From: Trichococcus alkaliphilus
GTDB taxonomy: Bacteria; Bacillota; Bacilli; Lactobacillales; Aerococcaceae
Direction of reading: 5' to 3'
DNA length: 64,000 nt
NCBI RefSeq assembly: GCF_003008695.1
Contig: NZ_PXZT01000010.1
Span: 50,086 to 114,085 of the forward strand
Shown here: positions 45,345 through 54,009 of the stretch, one piece after another
Layout: every line of letters starts with the position of its first letter
Position numbering within the stretch: position 1 is the stretch's first letter
Notes under the pieces: generated by a model
The model's database searches: none
Seen by the model: only the letters and a program-made list of their open reading frames with translations
What the model was told of the DNA's origin: nothing
Position numbers and translations under genes: made by a program

Positions 45345-46808
45345 TTAAATCAATGCCAAGATGATGAAGTTAGCCAGGAATAATGCCGAAGAGAACCACA
45401 CGATCGGGTGGATTTCGTACGCTTTTCCTTTTACGACTTTCACGATGCAGTAGAAGAAGAATCCAGCTGCGATACCATAAGAAATGCTGTAAGAAAGACC
45501 CATGAAGATGGATGCGAAGAAAGCCGGGATGGCATCTTCCAGATCATGCCAGTTGATTTCCGTGAATGATCCCATCATCAAAATACCAACAAGGATCAAA
45601 GCTGGAGCTGTTGCGGCAGCAGGAACGACACCGATCAGAGGTGCGAAGAATGCACTGATGATGAACATACCGGCAACGACAACCGCAGTCAAACCCGTAC
45701 GTCCGCCAGCACCGATACCCGCAGCACTTTCTACGTAAGTAGTAGTATTGGAAGTACCGAAGATTGAACCGATAACCGTACCGATTGAATCGGCGAACAA
45801 AGCTTTATCCATTTTCGAACTGAATCCGGATCCTTCTTCAAGCGCTTTTTCATCTTCTTCAGAGAAGATGCCAGTACGACGGCCCGTTCCGATGAATGTA
45901 CCGATCGTATCGAAAGTGTCAGAAAGGCTGAATGCGAAGATAGTCATCAATACTAAAGGCAATTGGGAAACATCGGAGAACAAGGACAAAAGACCTTCTG
46001 AACCGAATGCAGCACCGAATGTTACGCCTAATTCCGAAACAGCAGTTGCAAGCGAGTTTGCTTCCAGACTTGCGGTTGAAATATCAACAACACCCATCGG
46101 GATACCCAACAGAGTAGTCGCAACGATACCGATAAGGATCGCACCGCGGACATTTTTGACCATCAGTACAGCCGTAATGACCAAACCGATCAAAGCCAAT
46201 AAAGCAGGCATTTGCGTGAAATTGACCAAGGCAGGGACGATGCCGCCGCCAGTCATGACTGTTCCTACACCGCCAGTGAAAGTCTCAGCAGTTGCGTCGT
46301 AAGGAGCGCCATTGATTGCAGTGATGGAGCTGGCGTCGGAAGTGAATTCCAAAAAGCCGGCGTTTTTGATCCCGATATAAGCGATGAAGATGCCGATACC
46401 GCCGCTGATTGCGTGCTGCAGGCTTTCAGGAATCGATTTGATGATCATTTTTCTGATTTTTGTTACTGTGATCAGAACGTTGACCATCCCACAGATGAAT
46501 ACCATAGCCAAAGCTTGTTGCCAAGTGAAACCAAGTGAGAAGACGACAGTGAAAGTGAAGAAAGCGTTCAAGCCCATACCCGGTGCCAAAGCATAAGGTA
46601 CGTTAGCGAAAAGACCCATCACCAATGTGCTGACTGCAGCGGAAATGATAGTTGCCAAGAAGACTGCTTGGCTAGGCATCCCTGATAAAGAAAGGATTGC
46701 CGGATTGACGAAAATGATATACGACATTGCGAAGAAAGTTGTGATCCCCGCAACAACTTCTGTGGAAACTGTTGTTCCGTGTTCTTTGAGTTTAAAGAAA
46801 TTTTCCAT
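45345..46808 (-). CDS. NCS2/AzgA-type purine permease
   Basis: A 487-aa membrane transporter with about 12-14 helices. The N-terminal TTVSTEVVAGITTFFAMSYI and FVNPAILSLSGMP, then the APGMGLNAFFTF segment near residue 80, define the AzgA/PbuG/PbuO branch. It imports guanine, hypoxanthine or adenine. The ATG at 46808 follows GGGAGATC; an in-frame ATG at 46826 also exists. No purine riboswitch was found in the leader. A strong promoter (TTGCAA, 17 bp, TATAAT at 46932-46904) lies 100 nt upstream. Confidence 0.9.
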   Translation of the reverse strand: MENFFKLKEHGTTVSTEVVAGITTFFAMSYIIFVNPAILSLSGMPSQAVFLATIISAAVSTLVMGLFANVPYALAPGMGLNAFFTFTVVFSLGFTWQQALAMVFICGMVNVLITVTKIRKMIIKSIPESLQHAISGGIGIFIAYIGIKNAGFLEFTSDASSITAINGAPYDATAETFTGGVGTVMTGGGIVPALVNFTQMPALLALIGLVITAVLMVKNVRGAILIGIVATTLLGIPMGVVDISTASLEANSLATAVSELGVTFGAAFGSEGLLSLFSDVSQLPLVLMTIFAFSLSDTFDTIGTFIGTGRRTGIFSEEDEKALEEGSGFSSKMDKALFADSIGTVIGSIFGTSNTTTYVESAAGIGAGGRTGLTAVVVAGMFIISAFFAPLIGVVPAAATAPALILVGILMMGSFTEINWHDLEDAIPAFFASIFMGLSYSISYGIAAGFFFYCIVKVVKGKAYEIHPIVWFSSALFLANFIILALI

Positions 46809-46903
46809 TTTGAAAAGATCTCCCATCTGAATTTTTTTTCGGCAGCGACAGGAAACAGTAACAATAAATGATTTCAGATGCTTTCCTTGCTTACCACTCG
46901 ACT

Positions 46904-46932
46904 ATTATAACCAATCACACAAAAGCTTGCAA
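46904..46932 (-). promoter_or_regulatory. Promoter of the NCS2 permease gene
   Basis: Minus strand TTGCAA (46932-46927), 17 bp, TATAAT (46909-46904). The rest of the 340-bp gap up to 47148 holds no recognisable feature. Confidence 0.8.
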
Positions 46933-47148
46933 TAAATAAGTGAATGATTTAATCATTTTATCACTTTAATGTTCGTGATTTGATCGAATTGGTAATGAAA
47001 GCGCATAAAAAATGCTATCATTACATCCTAACGTTAGTATTTCGGGAAATTATGGCCTTTTTTTTTGTAAATCTGCCTGAGCAGGAAAGCGGGTGATATG
47101 CTAAAATGGGAAAGAGCGAAACAGTCTGAAAGTAAGAAGGTGTTGAGC

Positions 47149-47856
47149 ATGAAAGAAGAAGTGTTTGTGGTGGGCGATGTCCATGGGGAAATCACCTTAC
47201 TGAAAAAATTATTGGAAAAGTGGGACCGGGAGAAGCAACAGCTGATTTTTATCGGCGATCTGGGGGACCGTGGCGAAAATTCGAAAGCGTGTTTTCTGCT
47301 GGCGAAGGAACTGGTGGAAAAGTACGGTGCCATCTATCTGAAGGGTAACCATGAGGACATGCTGTTGCGTTTCATCGGAAAGCCGGAGGAATTCGCGGGC
47401 AACTATTTCCTGAACGGCGGTCTGGGTACTCTGGAAAGTTTCCTGCATGAGCGCATCAACGAGGAGTATTCGCCTACCGAAATCGCCTTGATGATGAAAC
47501 ACTACTACAAGAATCTGTTCGCTTTTTTGGCGGAGCTTCCTTTGTACTATGAATGGGAGCAATACGTGTTCGTCCATGCCGGCGTCGATCTGGGCAAGAA
47601 GGATTGGCACGACAGCACCGAGGAGGACTTTCTCTGGATCCGCGAACCGTTCCACAAAAAGAAGAACCGCACCGGTAAAACGATCGTGTTCGGGCATACC
47701 CCGACCTTTTACCTGCACGGCGACAACGACCGTTCGGATCTTTGGATTTCGGACGATAAAATCGGTATCGATGGCGGAGCCGTCTACGGCGGTTCGCTGC
47801 ACGGCGTCGTGTTTGACAAAAATGGTCTGAAAGAGGACCATATTATACAGAAATGA
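47149..47856 (+). CDS. PPP-family metallophosphatase
   Basis: A 235-aa bacterial serine/threonine-type protein phosphatase. The three metal-binding PPP motifs are present: GDVHGE near residue 11, GDLGDRGE near 40 and GNHED near 70. A later FVHAGVD and FGHTPTF supply further metal ligands. The in vivo substrate could be a phosphoprotein or a dinucleotide (ApaH-like). The ATG at 47149 follows AAGAAGGTG; the upstream in-frame ATG at 47098 lacks a ribosome site. Confidence 0.9.
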   Translation: MKEEVFVVGDVHGEITLLKKLLEKWDREKQQLIFIGDLGDRGENSKACFLLAKELVEKYGAIYLKGNHEDMLLRFIGKPEEFAGNYFLNGGLGTLESFLHERINEEYSPTEIALMMKHYYKNLFAFLAELPLYYEWEQYVFVHAGVDLGKKDWHDSTEEDFLWIREPFHKKKNRTGKTIVFGHTPTFYLHGDNDRSDLWISDDKIGIDGGAVYGGSLHGVVFDKNGLKEDHIIQK

Positions 47857-47908
47857 TGAAGGTGCCGAAACGGCAGTTTTATTTTGAAAGGCAGGAGTAG
47901 TTAATAAC

Positions 47909-50086
47909 ATGACAGAAACAGCACAACAAATCGTTATGGACTTGGTGAAAGCCGAGCTGAACCAATTCAGACCCGCACAGATCGAGAAAGTACTGCAACT
48001 ATTGGAAGAGGGCAACACCGTCCCGTTCATCGCGCGCTACCGGAAGGAAGTGACAGGTTCTCTCGATGAGGTCGAAATCCGTCAAATAGAGGAACGCCAC
48101 CAGTACGCGACAAACTTGCACAAGCGCAAGGAAGAAGTCATCCGCATCATCGAGGAACAAGGCAAATTAACACCTAAACTGCGCGCCGACATCGAGCGTG
48201 CCGACAAGATGCAACGCGTCGAGGATCTGTACCGCCCCTACAAACAAAAGCGCCGCACGAAAGCGGCGATCGCCCGCGAAAAAGGACTGGCTCCGTTTGC
48301 CGAGTGGCTATTAAGCGGACCAATGAACGGATCCGTCGAGACGAAGGCCAAGGAATTCCTTAATGAGGAAATGGAACTTTCTACTATAGAAGACGTTTTG
48401 ACCGGAGCCCATGAAATCATCGCCGAAATCATCAGCGACGAACCGGCTTACCGCGAACATATCCGCGAGTTCACGCGCAAAAACGGCCAGATCGTCAGCA
48501 CCGCCAAGGATACAGATAAGGATGAAAAAGGCGTATATGAAATGTACTACCAGTTTTCCCAAGGCATTTCCTCGCTCGTTTCGCATCGCGTGCTGGCCAT
48601 GAACCGCGGTGAAAAAACTGGCATCCTCAAGGTCGCCGTTCTGACCGACGAAGATAAAATCTTCGCTTACTTGGCGAAAAAGGTAGTGAAGAATCCAAAA
48701 AGCATTGCCGTACCTTATCTGCAAGCCGCATATGAAGACAGCTACCGCCGTTTCATCGGACCGGCCATCGAACGCGAACTGCGCAACGAATTGACAGAGG
48801 CCGCCGATGCGCAAGCAATCGATGTCTTCGGCGACAATCTGCGCAACTTGTTGCTGCAGCCGCCTTTGAAAGGAAAAGTTGTGCTCGGATTGGACCCGGC
48901 TTACCGTACCGGCTGCAAATTGGCGATCGTTGATGCAACCGGAAAAGTGTTGGCGAAGAGCGTCATTTATCCGCATAAACCGGCCAACCAAGAAAAACGC
49001 GCCGCTGCCGGCCCGGCATTCCGCAAAATGCTTTCGGACTACAAAGTGGAGATGGTCGCCATCGGGAACGGAACCGCCAGCCGTGAATCCGAACTGTTCG
49101 TCTCCGAGCAGATCAAACAAGTCGCCGAAACCGTTTATTACGTCATCGTCAACGAAGCGGGGGCATCGGTCTACTCAGCAAGTGACATCGCTCGTGAGGA
49201 ATTCCCGGATTTCCAGGTAGAAGAACGCAGTGCTGTCAGCATCGCCCGCCGCCTACAGGATCCACTTGCAGAATTGGTGAAGATCGATCCGAAATCGGTC
49301 GGTGTCGGCCAATACCAGCATGATGTTTCCCAAAAACAACTGGGCGAACGCCTGGACTTCGTCGTCGAAACCGCCGTCAACCAAGTCGGCGTCAATCTGA
49401 ACACAGCCAGTGCGCCATTGTTGCAGCACGTCGCCGGCCTGAACAAAACAATCGCGAACAACATCGTCGCTTTCCGTGAAGAGAATGGAGCTTTCGATAG
49501 TCGCCAACAATTGAAGAAAGTTCCACGCCTTGGCCCGAAAGCTTTCGAACAATCGGTCGGTTTCATGCGCATTGCCGGGGGCAAAAATATCCTCGACAAC
49601 ACGGATATCCATCCGGAATCCTATCCGGCTGCCAAAGAAGTGTTGGCACTGGCAGGGCTCAGTCTTAAGGATATCGGCACCGAACAAGCCCGCGAAGCAT
49701 TGGGCGCCCTGGACCGCACCAAAGCCCGCGAAGTGACCGGACTAGGGAAAGAAACGCTGCAGGACATCATCGCCGGCCTGACCAAACCGGGCCGCGATCC
49801 TCGCGACGAAATCGCCCAACCATTGCTGCGCCAAGATGTGCTGTCGATGGAAGACCTGAAACCGGGCATGGAACTGCAAGGAACCGTCCGCAACGTTGTC
49901 GACTTCGGCGCCTTCGTCGACATCGGCGTCAAACAGGACGGCATGGTTCACATCTCCAAACTCAGCAACCGCTTTGTCAAACATCCATCCGATGTGGTCG
50001 CAGTCGGCGATATCGTGACCGTATGGGTCGATAATGTCGACACGAACAAAGGCCGTGTTGCTTTGACGATGCTACCGCAAAAATAA
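47909..50086 (+). CDS. tex: Tex-family RNA-binding transcription accessory protein
   Basis: A 725-aa Tex protein. Domain order: N-terminal helix-turn-helix part (NTVPFIARYRKEVTGSLDEV), YqgF-like RNase H fold (LGLDPAYRTGCKLAIVD near 330), helix-hairpin-helix pair (VNLNTASAPLLQHVAGLNKT) and C-terminal S1 domain (GTVRNVVDFGAFVDIGVKQD). It associates with transcribing RNA polymerase and RNA. Length is normal. The sprT-like gene follows after 14 nt and is probably co-transcribed. Confidence 0.95.
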   Translation: MTETAQQIVMDLVKAELNQFRPAQIEKVLQLLEEGNTVPFIARYRKEVTGSLDEVEIRQIEERHQYATNLHKRKEEVIRIIEEQGKLTPKLRADIERADKMQRVEDLYRPYKQKRRTKAAIAREKGLAPFAEWLLSGPMNGSVETKAKEFLNEEMELSTIEDVLTGAHEIIAEIISDEPAYREHIREFTRKNGQIVSTAKDTDKDEKGVYEMYYQFSQGISSLVSHRVLAMNRGEKTGILKVAVLTDEDKIFAYLAKKVVKNPKSIAVPYLQAAYEDSYRRFIGPAIERELRNELTEAADAQAIDVFGDNLRNLLLQPPLKGKVVLGLDPAYRTGCKLAIVDATGKVLAKSVIYPHKPANQEKRAAAGPAFRKMLSDYKVEMVAIGNGTASRESELFVSEQIKQVAETVYYVIVNEAGASVYSASDIAREEFPDFQVEERSAVSIARRLQDPLAELVKIDPKSVGVGQYQHDVSQKQLGERLDFVVETAVNQVGVNLNTASAPLLQHVAGLNKTIANNIVAFREENGAFDSRQQLKKVPRLGPKAFEQSVGFMRIAGGKNILDNTDIHPESYPAAKEVLALAGLSLKDIGTEQAREALGALDRTKAREVTGLGKETLQDIIAGLTKPGRDPRDEIAQPLLRQDVLSMEDLKPGMELQGTVRNVVDFGAFVDIGVKQDGMVHISKLSNRFVKHPSDVVAVGDIVTVWVDNVDTNKGRVALTMLPQK

Positions 50087-50100
50087 TGAGGAACAAATAA

Positions 50101-50553
50101 ATGAACGAACAAGAACTGCAGCGATTGGTGGAGCATATTTCACACACTGTTTTCCGGAAACCGTTCCGCCACTGTGCCACCTTCAACCGCCGCCTGCGCA
50201 CGACGGGCGGGCGCTACCACCTCAACAGCCACAACTTGGATTTCAATCCTTTGGTGCTGGAAGTACACGGGCCGGAAGAACTGGAGAAGGTCGTGAAGCA
50301 TGAGCTCTGCCATTATCACCTGCATCTGGAAGGAAAAGGGTACCGGCATATCGATGCCGACTTTCGGACTCTATTGAAGGAAAGCGGCGGCAGCCGATTC
50401 GTAAAGAATCTGCACCAAACCGGAACTATTGCGCCACCGAAATGGCTTTACAGTTGTAGTGCGTGCGGACAGCTTTATCCAAGGAAAAGAAGGATTGATC
50501 TGAAGAAGTATGTATGCGGGAAGTGCAAGGGGAAACTGAAGTTGAAGATCTAA
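50101..50553 (+). CDS. sprL: SprT-like zinc metalloprotein
   Basis: A 150-aa protein of the Firmicute SprT-like family. The metallopeptidase motif HELCH is at residues 67-71, and a C-terminal zinc ribbon has CSAC and CGKC pairs. Eukaryotic Spartan homologues digest DNA-protein crosslinks; the bacterial role is not firmly established. Co-transcribed with tex, a common neighbour in Bacilli. Confidence 0.9.
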   Translation: MNEQELQRLVEHISHTVFRKPFRHCATFNRRLRTTGGRYHLNSHNLDFNPLVLEVHGPEELEKVVKHELCHYHLHLEGKGYRHIDADFRTLLKESGGSRFVKNLHQTGTIAPPKWLYSCSACGQLYPRKRRIDLKKYVCGKCKGKLKLKI

Positions 50554-50571
50554 TAAACAATTAATCAATAT

Positions 50572-50608
50572 TAAAAGCCCTGAGAATCTGAAATTCTCCG
50601 GGCTTTTT
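50572..50608 (+). terminator. Terminator of tex-sprL
   Basis: AAAGCCCtGAGAAT pairs with ATTCTCcGGGCTTT, followed by Ts. Confidence 0.88.
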
Positions 50609-50654
50609 GATATATAAAGTTAGTTGAATAAGAGCGTGTTAGACATTAAAAAGA

Positions 50655-51215
50655 TTAATTATGATAGTTTACAAACGATGCTCTAATTTCATTGGGAGGA
50701 GTAATGAAATTTTCTTCGATCCAGCCATGAATGATTCCAGCCAATGTATAAGTGAGAATTCTTGCATCAGAGGATAGTTGTTTTTCTGATAAATTGACAA
50801 GTGGTGTCCAAGATTCCATTAGATTTTGGTAGATGGTATCCAAACTTTTGAGAGTGAGTTTTCTTTGTTCATCATTTTGAAAGCATAAGGAAATAGCACG
50901 TCGATTTTGATAGACATAATCAAAAATGGTTATATCAGACACTTTCATTGATCTGCGTTGGCTTTTGTGAAAATCCTTAAAGCTTATTTTTACCGCAACT
51001 GCCAACCCATCCAACAAATCTTTGGTCACATCATCGAGCAAATCGTATTTATCGTAGTAATGGTTATAAAAAGTCGTGCGGTTGTATTCGGCGGTTTCCA
51101 CTATATCTTTTACGGAGATACAAGCAAAACTTTCCGTTTCCAACAAACGCATTAATGCATCTTTAAATAAATGCTTGGTTCGCCGTGTGCTTCTGCTGTT
51201 TGATTCATTTATCAT
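50655..51215 (-). CDS. TetR-family regulator
   Basis: A 186-aa repressor. The N-terminal HTH (KDALMRLLETESFACISVKD, then IVETAEYNRTTFYNHYYDKY) is classic TetR. The C-terminal helices resemble TetR_C_11/DhaS-type proteins of Firmicutes, with GIIHGWIEENFITPPNEI near the end. AGGAGGG precedes the ATG. It is transcribed away from the Tad pilus locus 730 bp to the right and could control it or itself; its target is unknown. Confidence 0.9.
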   Translation of the reverse strand: MINESNSRSTRRTKHLFKDALMRLLETESFACISVKDIVETAEYNRTTFYNHYYDKYDLLDDVTKDLLDGLAVAVKISFKDFHKSQRRSMKVSDITIFDYVYQNRRAISLCFQNDEQRKLTLKSLDTIYQNLMESWTPLVNLSEKQLSSDARILTYTLAGIIHGWIEENFITPPNEIRASFVNYHN

Positions 51216-51947
51216 GAAAAACCCTCCTCAAAATCAATAAACTTCTATGTAATGTCAATAAAAACGACACATTTAGTATAGTGTCCATTTTTTGCACAAA
51301 TAGGCTGAATCTGTGGATTGTATAAAAAAGCAAATGAATTAAAATAAAGGCATAAATAAAACACACCTCAACCAAGCTAGCATAACCCAAACAGCTGGTT
51401 AAAGATCAACATAGGTTACATCCAAAACCGTCCAGCAATGGACTCCATTAATTTACCTCATCTAAAATATTTAATTCATTCAAACATCTTTAACATGTTA
51501 CGTTTTTATTTAAATCTTCTAATTAGTTTCTCTCCTATGCAATTCAACGAAAATAATTCATCCACGAATCATCGCTCAACATCAACGTTATAGCCACCAT
51601 TACATTCAAAAAACATTCGACTATTAGTAAGTGAAAAATCCGTACCTACCAGTCATAAGATTATTTTTGTATACGGTAAAAAGTAAACACGTGCTTCAAA
51701 ATTAACTCCTATTTATTTGAGTATAATCTGTTTCTTATCAATTGTACAACTTTTAAATGTCGCCTAAATGTTATTTTTGTAGGCTTGAACTCTATTTTTG
51801 AGTAGGCATGACCTGAGAAGTTATATCTATTGAAAAATGGAGTTGTTGCTAAATGAAGCGAGTTCCCATTAAACGGGTATAGGGAAATCGCCTCATAAAC
51901 AACAATTGCATAAAATACAAAACGGATAGAAAGAGGAGGAAAAGATC
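51216..51947. other. 730-bp regulatory region between tetR and the Tad locus
   Basis: No gene is seen. AT-rich DNA contains the word TATTTTTG near 51661, 51772 and 51794; the last two lie in a direct repeat (TTATTTTTGTAGGCTTGAAC and CTATTTTTGAGTAGGCATGA) about 22 bp apart. TATAAT at 51722 lacks a clear -35. A long stem-loop (51842-51903) precedes the flp ribosome site. The size and repeats suggest controlled expression of the pilus locus. Confidence 0.5.
51842..51903 (+). ncRNA. Structured leader stem-loop upstream of flp
   Basis: GTTGTT pairs with AACAAC at the base. Above it GAaGCGAgTTCCC pairs with GGGAAaTCGCcTC around a 14-nt loop (ATTAAACGGGTATA). No T-run follows, so it is not a terminator. 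It lies in the 5' leader, 30 nt before the AGGAGGA ribosome site of flp. It does not match a riboswitch class I know. Confidence 0.55.
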
Positions 51948-52115
51948 ATGGAAATCATGAGAAGATTGTTCACTGAAGAAGAAGGGCAAGGCTTGGTTGA
52001 GTATGTAATGATTGTCGCTGTTGTTGTTGCTATTGCTGTAGCAGTTAGCGGTTCCGGCTTAGGGGCAATAATTCAAACAAGATTAACGAATCTGATCAAT
52101 ACTGCTGCTGATTAA
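51948..52115 (+). CDS. flp: Flp-family type IVb prepilin
   Basis: A 55-aa major pilin, shorter than typical ORF cut-offs. The leader MEIMRRLFTEEEGQG ends in Gly and is followed by LVEYVMIVAVVVAIAVAVSG, the Flp signature with Glu and Tyr after the cleavage site and a hydrophobic stem. The prepilin peptidase encoded next would cut after the last Gly. Polymerisation gives thin adhesive pili on the cell surface. AGGAGG precedes the ATG. A terminator hairpin after the gene would make flp mRNA more abundant than the assembly genes. Confidence 0.92.
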   Translation: MEIMRRLFTEEEGQGLVEYVMIVAVVVAIAVAVSGSGLGAIIQTRLTNLINTAAD

Positions 52116-52142
52116 CAAATTCGTAAATCTTTTCAGAGAACA

Positions 52143-52172
52143 AGCCCGCTATCCTAGCGGGCTCTTTTTCTA
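52143..52172 (+). terminator. Terminator between flp and assembly genes
   Basis: AGCCCGCTA-tcc-TAGCGGGCT followed by a T-rich run. Partial read-through would set the pilin to assembly-protein ratio. Confidence 0.85.
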
Positions 52173-52259
52173 AAAAAAATTTATACTCAATCATATCCGT
52201 TTATTTAAGAAAATTAATGTAAAAATGAAGCACATTCAATTTCAAAGGAGTTGAGAAAG

Positions 52260-52835
52260 ATGGCGGCCGCAAACAACGTGCTACTATTGTTACTTGTATC
52301 GCTATCCGCAGCATTTGACGCCAAGGAACGGCGGATACCCAACAAAATTACCTTTATGGGTATTATTGTTGGCTTGTTATTCAATTTAATTAATGGAGGA
52401 TGGACAGGGTTATTAAATAGCTTCTTGGGATTGTTGGCAGGGATCGCCATCTTCTTCATCCCTTTTGCCATGGGTGGCATTGGGGCTGGTGACGTGAAAT
52501 TGATGGGGGCTATAGGTGCTTTGATGGGATGGCGTTTTTCTTTGGAGACGGCCATTTATTCAGCTTTAGTGGGCGGAGCGATGGTTTTCGTTTACTTGGT
52601 TTATACCGGGAAGATGCGTGACACACTAAGTGGGATACTATTGGCTCTTGTTCAAGTTTTAAATCGTAGTATCCAAAAAAAGGGATATAGTGAACAGCTT
52701 ATGAGAGCTGAACAAACCTTTTACAAGAATGGCAAGGAATACAAGAAAATATATATCCCTTACGGCGTAGCGATTGCTGGTGGTACCCTAATGGTGTTGT
52801 TTGCATATAGCCAAGGCATACAATTTTTTAAATAA
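52260..52835 (+). CDS. tadV: Prepilin peptidase (TadV/CpaA, A24 family)
   Basis: A 191-aa membrane aspartyl peptidase that matures Flp. The two catalytic Asp are in FDAKERRIPNKIT near residue 18 and the GxGD motif GAGDVKLMG near 78. Several hydrophobic helices surround them. AAAGGAG precedes the ATG at 52260; TTG 52251 is too close to it. The N-methylase domain of PilD is absent, as usual in TadV. The C-terminal 70 residues with a soluble insert are longer than in minimal TadV. Confidence 0.88.
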   Translation: MAAANNVLLLLLVSLSAAFDAKERRIPNKITFMGIIVGLLFNLINGGWTGLLNSFLGLLAGIAIFFIPFAMGGIGAGDVKLMGAIGALMGWRFSLETAIYSALVGGAMVFVYLVYTGKMRDTLSGILLALVQVLNRSIQKKGYSEQLMRAEQTFYKNGKEYKKIYIPYGVAIAGGTLMVLFAYSQGIQFFK

Positions 52836-52851
52836 AAAGAGGGTGATGTTC

Positions 52852-53244
52852 TTGAAAAAAATAATGGAACTGCGAAGTAACGATAAGGGGCAGGGAATGG
52901 TGGAATTCATCTTTGTGTTACCGTTCTTATTGCTATTGGTATTCAGCATGGCCGAAACCGGAATGATCCTGAATGCAAAAATAACGGCCACACAAGCTGC
53001 TAGACAAGCCGCCAGATCAAGTGTGATTCTACCAAAGGGAGCCGATTATGCCACAGCAGCAGAAAGTAATGTAGCGACATATATGGCTAACGTCGGTATA
53101 TCTTCCGGCTATTCAGCGGATGCTGCAGTGCTTTCCGATGATGCATTATCAGTGACGGTAATTTATGAATATATACCCAGTTTCATTCCTGGATTGCCGA
53201 ATCCCTTGCAATTGGAATCAACGGTTGTCATGAGGATTGAATGA
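52852..53244 (+). CDS. tadE: TadE-like minor pseudopilin
   Basis: A 130-aa protein starting at TTG 52852 after AGAGGG (ATG 52846 is nearer that site). NDKGQGMVEFIFVLPFLLLL is a pseudopilin-type leader and stem with the conserved Glu after the processing site, then TATQAARQAARSSV typical of TadE. It probably primes or caps the pilus at the membrane. Located between the peptidase and cpaB. Confidence 0.82.
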   Translation: MKKIMELRSNDKGQGMVEFIFVLPFLLLLVFSMAETGMILNAKITATQAARQAARSSVILPKGADYATAAESNVATYMANVGISSGYSADAAVLSDDALSVTVIYEYIPSFIPGLPNPLQLESTVVMRIE

Positions 53245-53317
53245 TCAGAATAAGGTAAAGGAAATTTTGAGAACGCTTTAAAATATAAACATTTGAATAG
53301 CGAGGGGTGGATAGGAA

Positions 53318-53983
53318 ATGAAGAACAAAAAAAGGGTATGGATCATAACTATTTTTTTGGCTGTATTAACGACAGGATTAGTCTATGTATACCTCAATCA
53401 AGTGGCATCAGCGAGTGAAGCAAACAAAGTAAAAACGGAGACTGTCGTGGTGGCGTTGACCACGATTCCGGGACACATCAAAGTCACCGCGGATATGCTG
53501 GAAACAAAAGAAATCGCGGAGGATGCAGTTCATCCGGATGCACTGACGTCTATTGACGATGTTGTAGGGGGAACAACTACCACTGATTTGGTGGCAGGGG
53601 AACAGATATTGAGTGAACGGATTGTTTTGGATACCGGAGTTGGACCATTAGCTTATCGGGTGCCGGAAAATATGCGGGCAATCACAGTCCCAACCACAGA
53701 AGTGGACAGCATCGGAGGGTATATCATGCCGGGAGATAAAATTGATATTTTAGCACGCTATCCTTCTGCTGAAGATTTACCAGTAGTCGAAAAAATTCAG
53801 AATATAGAAGTCTTGGAAAAAGGGCCCTATGCAGCTGGTGTAGAAGGAGAGCAGACAGGGGTACCTACATCAATAACCATTCTGGTTTCGCCCGGACAAG
53901 CAGACGTCATTGCCAACGCATCGCTGAATGGTAGTCTTTACTTTACATTACGAAATCCAGTGGACGCGAATATAGTGGAGTAA
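53318..53983 (+). CDS. cpaB: CpaB/RcpC-type Flp pilus assembly protein
   Basis: A 221-aa membrane-anchored protein with a single N-terminal helix (residues 7-27) and an SAF domain (VVVALTTIPGHIKVTADMLE). The RcpC/CpaB segment PENMRAITVPTTEVDSIGGY and IMPGDKIDILARY follows. In Gram-negatives RcpC works with the secretin; here there is no outer membrane, so it may bind peptidoglycan instead. GAGGGGTGG precedes the ATG. Confidence 0.9.
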   Translation: MKNKKRVWIITIFLAVLTTGLVYVYLNQVASASEANKVKTETVVVALTTIPGHIKVTADMLETKEIAEDAVHPDALTSIDDVVGGTTTTDLVAGEQILSERIVLDTGVGPLAYRVPENMRAITVPTTEVDSIGGYIMPGDKIDILARYPSAEDLPVVEKIQNIEVLEKGPYAAGVEGEQTGVPTSITILVSPGQADVIANASLNGSLYFTLRNPVDANIVE

Positions 53984-54009
53984 ACATGAATTTAAGGAAA
54001 GCGCGGTGA

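Noticed and set aside
46808..47040. Purine riboswitch before the NCS2 permease
   Set aside because: None of the conserved purine-aptamer loop sequences is seen on the minus strand.
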